NCBI GenBank assembly: GCA_963924555.1
Contig: OZ004586.1
Coordinates: 4,856,501 to 4,920,500 of the forward strand
Direction: 5' to 3'
From: Crambe crambe
Lineage: Eukaryota > Porifera > Demospongiae > Poecilosclerida > Crambeidae
Length of the DNA: 64,000 nt
Positions 59,043 to 64,000 of the stretch are shown here, one piece after another. Below the pieces are notes generated by a model. That model saw only the letters and a list, made by a program, of their open reading frames with translations, made no database searches and had not been told where the DNA came from. Numbering within the stretch: position 1 is the first letter of the stretch; each line of letters opens with the position of its first letter. The position numbers and the translations under genes are program-made.

Positions 59043-62000
59043 ATGGAGTTCAGCAAGTATTCCTTTCTTCTTCTACTCCATTTGATATGCAGAAGTGAGT
59101 TAGCTGACTAGCTTTTTGTACAATTTTTCATCAGTAAACTGACTCTGAATGCATATGTCAATATAGCTAATAATTCTTATTCACACACAAGGTTGTTGTT
59201 CCATGCACCGCAAAGAGCAAGCACCCAAGCTACTGTAAGGATGCCCATTTAATAATAGCATATACTTTTGCCTCCATTTTGGATGGCAGTACTGGTATGG
59301 TCCTAGCTGTCCTGAGCCTCCAATGATGTAGCCTGGAGTATGCAATGCATGATCCTTTTACCATGCCAACGGCGGCCATCTTGTGTGCACAATTAGTATG
59401 GAGATTATGCACCAGCCACCATTGGGCGTAGTAGCTAGCTAGAAGGATGCATGCTATGGACTAAGATAATTACAGTGGAACCTCTAAATGCGGACACCTT
59501 TGGGACCAGCGAAAAGTGTCCTGATTAGAGAGGTGTCCCTATTTCAGGGGTTAAATTATATTGTGTTGGGACAAGAAAAGGTGTCCTGATTAGAGAGGTT
59601 TTTGCATTTCAGGGAGTCCACATTTAGGGGTTCCACTGTAGTCATGATCGCTCACTGCGTTTGGTTGCTGAATTACCTATATGACACTATTCCAACAGCT
59701 CATGCAACTACAACAACAGGATCAACAACAACAACAACAATAGCAGCAACAACAACACCACCAAGAATAACAGCAGCAACAACAACAGCAGCAGCAACAC
59801 CAGCAGCAGCAACAACAACACCAATAACAACAACACCAGCAATAACAACAGCAAGCACAGGTGAAATCAGTAGTATCATGACCCTTAATTGATTCTTCAC
59901 TAGAACAATTATCCAACATTTGACAGCAAGCACGTGAGTGCATGAGCAAATATTCCTATGAAGGGGAAAAAAAAATAAAAAGGCCATGTAGGGTTTAGTC
60001 TGTACTTTTACCTATAGCAGTTTCTGTGAAAAGACATCAAAATTATGCTGCCTTCAATAATAATCCCTACATCACTGCCTCCCACCAAGCTGCTTTAATT
60101 GTTAATTATGTAAGTGGCATACATAGAAAGCTGTACATACTCAGATAAGTCCATCCACATAGCTATAGATAAGCCTATAGCACCTATATATAGCTGAGCT
60201 TGCCTGGAGTATTATATATGCACACTATATTGCACGACACCATACCATATGCCAATTTCAATGAGTCATGATCTGGCTCATTGCACTCACTTGATGAATA
60301 ATAAGCATGAACATTGATCCAGCTCTTAGACTTGGCAATACCATAACATAACATGTATACAGTTCTGGCCGGGGATGTAGATGTACACTATTATCTAGTT
60401 AGCTAATTAATTGTCCGTGGAATTGAAATTAGGAAATCACGCATTAAGCATGCTAGTTACTTTCTTCATAGAAATTCTCTTGCACACCTTTATGGATGTC
60501 TTTATTCCATGTAGCTCATGGAGTGGTTGCTATCTAGCTACTATTATCAATAGTATTTCTGCCAGCATAAGACATTTTTCAGACTTGACATAACCATTCC
60601 AGTGTTCCTGCAGTCATTCCACCTCTCCACACTATGAAGATACCCTAATCAATGGTATAGCTATTCAAAAGGCATGATAGGCAACCATTTTTGTTGCAAT
60701 AGCTAGTACATGTGAGCCATTGAATGGTAATTATTTTGTGGTGGAAGTAAGGAATGTTATCATACTTTGAACGAACAGAAAAGTGTATGATTCAATGGGG
60801 CAAGAGGTTGCTGGGATTTAAATATATATAATGTAGCATTTGATATTAACTTTATGGCATAGATAGCTACTGTTTGTCACATACCAAATTTGTGTGGAGT
60901 ACATACATATAAGATAATCATTCCATGATCATAACGAAAACGGCAATTAACAAAAGTTGTGTAGAGTACCTAGCTATTTTGCAGGATCTAAATTTAGTAG
61001 TTTTAGTGATACTTGTATTTGACAGATACAGCTAGTGGCTCAAAAACAACAACAACAACAACAGCAACAGCAACAACAACATAATCATCATTCTTCACGA
61101 TATTAGAGCTACCCAGATTGCAGTGGTGATAGTTGCTATCGATTTTCTTGTGAACCTATTACTGTGGGGTGATTTTGATATTCTGGCTTCAATAACTAAA
61201 ACAAAATAGCTACCTGCCACTTTAAGGTGTTGACCCTTATGAAATTTACATAATGATGTATGAAGTTACTATACACTTTATTCCCTATGCACATGTAGCT
61301 ATGTCGTCACCTCCTATCACTTGTGCCTGTAATTCTGAATACCTCACCCAAATTCCCAACTGTGGGCTAACTGGATTATGCACAGCTACAAGTAGGTGTT
61401 TTGCACAGAGAGTCTTCCATCGGGATACAGGATTGGTTATTTTTACTCGAGGATGCTACAACCATTCCTTTGGCCTCAGTCTGCTCTGCGATGAAAATCA
61501 CCCCGGTTTTTCATCAAGAAGATGCTGCACTACTGACCTATGTAATATGAATTTAACAGTGCCTCTATTGTTTGGATCAATAACTACAGACTGGTCTACA
61601 TCTATGCTCACTAATGCTCTAATTAATACTCCATCTAATACCGCTCCAATTAATACTGCTCCACCAACTAATACTGCTCCAACAGGTATAGCTGTATAGC
61701 TTAATAGTTAGCTTCATTATTTTTTCTAAGTAATTAGAGCTCTCCTTCCTTGGAATCCCTCTAGCTATGACCTTTCACTATGTGATTAGGTCAGTATCCC
61801 TATAGTGAGACCACTAGAGACATGCAAATTATACTGTTTTTCTTCCCTATTATGCTATGCTCCAATGCCAGAACCCTGCCCTATCATGCTCAACAAAAAT
61901 GCCTATTATGCTTTTAAAAATTGGTAATAAGTGATGGTTTATTGTAGCATAATTGCAGCCTCTTTTAGTCATCCATCATAATTTTATCAGCAGCAAGTTA

Positions 62001-62533
62001 GTTTACTGGAACATTTAGTAAAGAAAACAACAGTTGCAATAGTTTGTTGTTGTTGTTGTTGTTGTTTTTTGTTACCACCACCAATTAGCTACATAGGTGG
62101 CTACTCTAATTCAGCAGTTTATACAAAGAAACTCAAGAGTCGACATCACCCTGGAAGTAAAAATCCCCTATTATGCCAGCATTATCACTTATAATAGCTA
62201 CTTTAATGTCCTTATTATACCATGCAAAGCCACGTGTCTCTGGCCACAGTCTTTATTGGCATATTAATCAGAGAGTACATCATAGGGATGGCAGGTCAAT
62301 GGTGAAAACTCCTCTTTCTCTTCTACCCTTATATTCTCAAAGGCTATAATGATCTAAGCAGAGGATAGAAGTGGAACATTTAGATAGTCAAAATTCATTC
62401 AATATCATAAAAAAAACATTTCTAAAAATGACTCCATATAGTTATAATAACTATGATCTCATAATTATTTTTTTATTCTTCTGCAGTCGTCATTACTGTA
62501 TTAGCAGTACTTCTAGGAATAAGACTTGTGTAA
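59043..62533 (+). CDS. Plus-strand secreted or GPI-like activin-receptor ectodomain protein with Thr-rich stalk (3-4 exons)
   Basis: Exons: signal 59043-59094 (MEFSKYSFLLLLHLICR, donor AGAA|GTGAGT), optional Thr/Ala-rich exon 59699-59860, ectodomain 61299-61685, tail 62487-62533. All joins are phase 1; with the stalk 648 nt gives 215 residues, without it 161. The ectodomain reads ITCACNSEYL, GLCTATSRCFAQRVFHRDTG, TRGCYNHSFGLSLLC and RRCCTTDLCNMNL, followed by an N-T-A-P repeat stalk. The last exon adds only VVITVLAVLLGIRLV before TAA: too short and without a basic stop-transfer, so a GPI-anchor signal or minimal anchor. No kinase follows. It is the only array member on this strand. Ligand sequestration is inference. 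Confidence 0.66.
59473..59638. mobile_element. Pogo/Tc1-like MITE, TA target
   Basis: CAGTGGAACCTC and GGGGTTCCACTG ends, flanked by TA. Short internal repeats GTGTCCTGATTAGAGAGGT. In intron 1 of the plus-strand receptor. Confidence 0.65.
59699..59860 (+). repeat. CAA/CAG-type repeat read as a Thr/Ala stalk exon
   Basis: 162 bp of interrupted ACA/GCA triplets bounded by TTCCAACAG| and GCACAG|GTGAAA, phase 1-1, open throughout (HATTTTGSTTT to TTPAITTAST). It could be an exonised microsatellite giving a mucin-like O-glycosylated stalk, or simply a repeat in the intron. Confidence 0.5.
60116..61298. other. Intron of the plus-strand receptor, nothing coding seen
   Basis: A CAA/CAG run at 61046-61080 resembles the stalk repeat but has no clear splice ends. 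Confidence 0.45.
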
Positions 62534-64000
62534 CTAGCTATAAAGACTGATTTTTAGTATTATTATAGCCAGCTAAGATGCTTATTCACTGTTATTCTTG
62601 TGCACAATTAATTTCTATAATGCTTGCAAGGGCAGCAGATTCAGGGTAATGAGACTGTGTATCAGTGCTATTGCCCTGCTCTTTTTGTATAGTTTTGTTT
62701 AGGATAATTTGTACACTGTTGTTACTTATAATAATTGTCACATACATATACATGCATATAGTTTTATATTTCAACAGAACTTGTTCTATGCAATCAACCT
62801 GGAAAATGCCTTGTACATTTAAGCCTGAAAAAAGCTCATGCATTATAAAATGTTTGCTTGTGGCATGCACTCTTCTCACTGATGTTAGCAGAACATCCCC
62901 ATTCACTCTCACTAGCTCATTACCAGAATGACTAAAAGGCTGAAATATAATAATTATCATAGCTAATAATATCACCATGCATTATTAAAAGAAGATATAG
63001 CTACAGAAGAAGTAGTGAAGGGATCATGGAAAGTCTTTCAGAAGATGCACAAGTCTAATGTTGTTAATAGACTGAGGATTTACAGTGCCTCCATTCAGTA
63101 TTTTTACTTAACTTACTTACAAATGGCTGTAAAAATAGGAGCACTTTATACTGAAATCAAAGACACAGGTTGGAATTATTTTCAGTGAGGTTGGTTTGGG
63201 ATAGACGAGAACCCTTTACCTAATCTCCCTGGAGGCAGGGCCTTAAAAAGAGGTAAGTTGAATGTGTATGTGAGTTGACAGTTCATCATTGTCAACTCTT
63301 GAAAATAGCTACAATCCCACCTCTGGATGACCAACCCTGCACATTGCCTATAACCCCTTCAATGCCCAGTCAATGCCCAGTTGATACCGTATAGCGAAAA
63401 AAAATTCGTGGGTCAAAATTTTCGTGGTTTTGCAAATATTGATGTGTGAGCCATATAAATTCCCTTATTCAAAACCACGAAATCCACGAAAAAATTTACC
63501 CATGCAAATATCGCGCTATACGGTATATGCTCTGTCTCACTGGCAGCATAGTCTGGCGTAGGAAGATGATTTTGAATAGGGGGGGCCACCTAATAGTCAA
63601 GACCACGCCTATTTTACTGGAGGGGGGGGGGGGGGGGGGGCACTAGCTAATGACTAGTTTTTAGAAAAAAAATCTAACTCCAAAGTAATTTATTCTTCGT
63701 TGGTTTACAATATTCTTTGTATATATAATTGTTCAATTGACATTCAGTCATAGTAATTCATAAATAGCTAAGTTTTCATTTGATGAAGGGAAGAAAAAGA
63801 GCGTTCTGCTGTGGCTGAAGTGACTGAAAATGTCAAGTATAATCTAATACTTCCTGAAACATGCCTTTGTAGATTTCACTTTTGTTGCAGCTGTGAAGTG
63901 TAGTATAGTAGCTATAGCAATTATGCAACCAATAATAAGGGGGTCCTGCCCCCTGTCTGAGAATAATAGGGGTGTTCCTATGCCAATGCAATCCCCCCCC
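62534..64000. other. No gene identified at the window end
   Basis: AT-rich sequence with one MITE, a G-run at 63620-63640 and a C-run at the very end. Confidence 0.45.
63385..63525. repeat. Short MITE with TACCGTATAGCG ends
   Basis: TACCGTATAGCG and CGCTATACGGTA with further inverse parts TTCGTGG / CCACGAA. Confidence 0.65.

Overview
Eukaryotic, almost certainly early-branching metazoan DNA. A demosponge is my best guess, but the species cannot be fixed from the sequence. The reasons are AT-rich DNA full of TAGC-type low complexity, GT-AG introns with consistent phases, TGF-beta type I receptor and receptor tyrosine kinase genes, and dense small inverted-repeat transposons. No rRNA, tRNA or CRISPR was seen.

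The window is a degraded tandem array of receptor genes, nearly all on the minus strand. Each unit has a signal-peptide exon (phase 1 end), a small cysteine-rich activin/TGF-beta-receptor-type ectodomain exon (phase 1-1, ending CC-x4/5-CN) and then a membrane exon. In order along the window: a divergent kinase-less receptor (3277-5770); a complete type I receptor with GS box and Ser/Thr kinase (6007-15759); a kinase-less receptor (17453-19079); a divergent chimeric ectodomain gene (22348-23372, possibly with its signal exon at 36843-36909); a pseudogene (39176-41529); a second kinase-less receptor (43568-45841); a receptor whose cytoplasmic part is a TYROSINE kinase (47452-56616); and, on the plus strand, a short secreted or GPI-like receptor with a Thr-rich stalk (59043-62533).

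The central observation concerns the base right after the membrane helix. In the Ser/Thr-kinase gene the sequence reads through as AGG CGA ATT. In the two kinase-less copies and the tyrosine-kinase gene the same place reads AGG TGA ATC. The C-to-T change makes both a stop codon (decoy receptor) and a splice donor AAAAG|GTGAAT. In the tyrosine-kinase gene that donor joins in frame to a juxtamembrane exon and seven tyrosine-kinase exons. The decoy at 43.6 kb is followed by a copy of the tyrosine-kinase gene's 3' flank, so it looks like a deletion derivative of such a gene. One ectodomain family therefore seems to be wired to Ser/Thr kinase, tyrosine kinase, no kinase, or a bare hydrophobic tail.

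Between the genes: a broken N4/N6-type DNA methyltransferase-like gene (20507-22220, +), a broken MULE-type transposase gene with SWIM zinc finger (27596-30106, +), two decayed retroelement fragments (24819-26038, -; 56820-58600, both strands), a zone of nested palindromes and tandem duplications (30.7-36.4 kb), a TIR element carrying a small zinc-finger-like ORF (46235-46896), many MITEs and many microsatellites. Paralogous copies give empty sites that show several transposon insertions directly. All exon joins are read by eye from splice motifs and phase; none has transcript support here.
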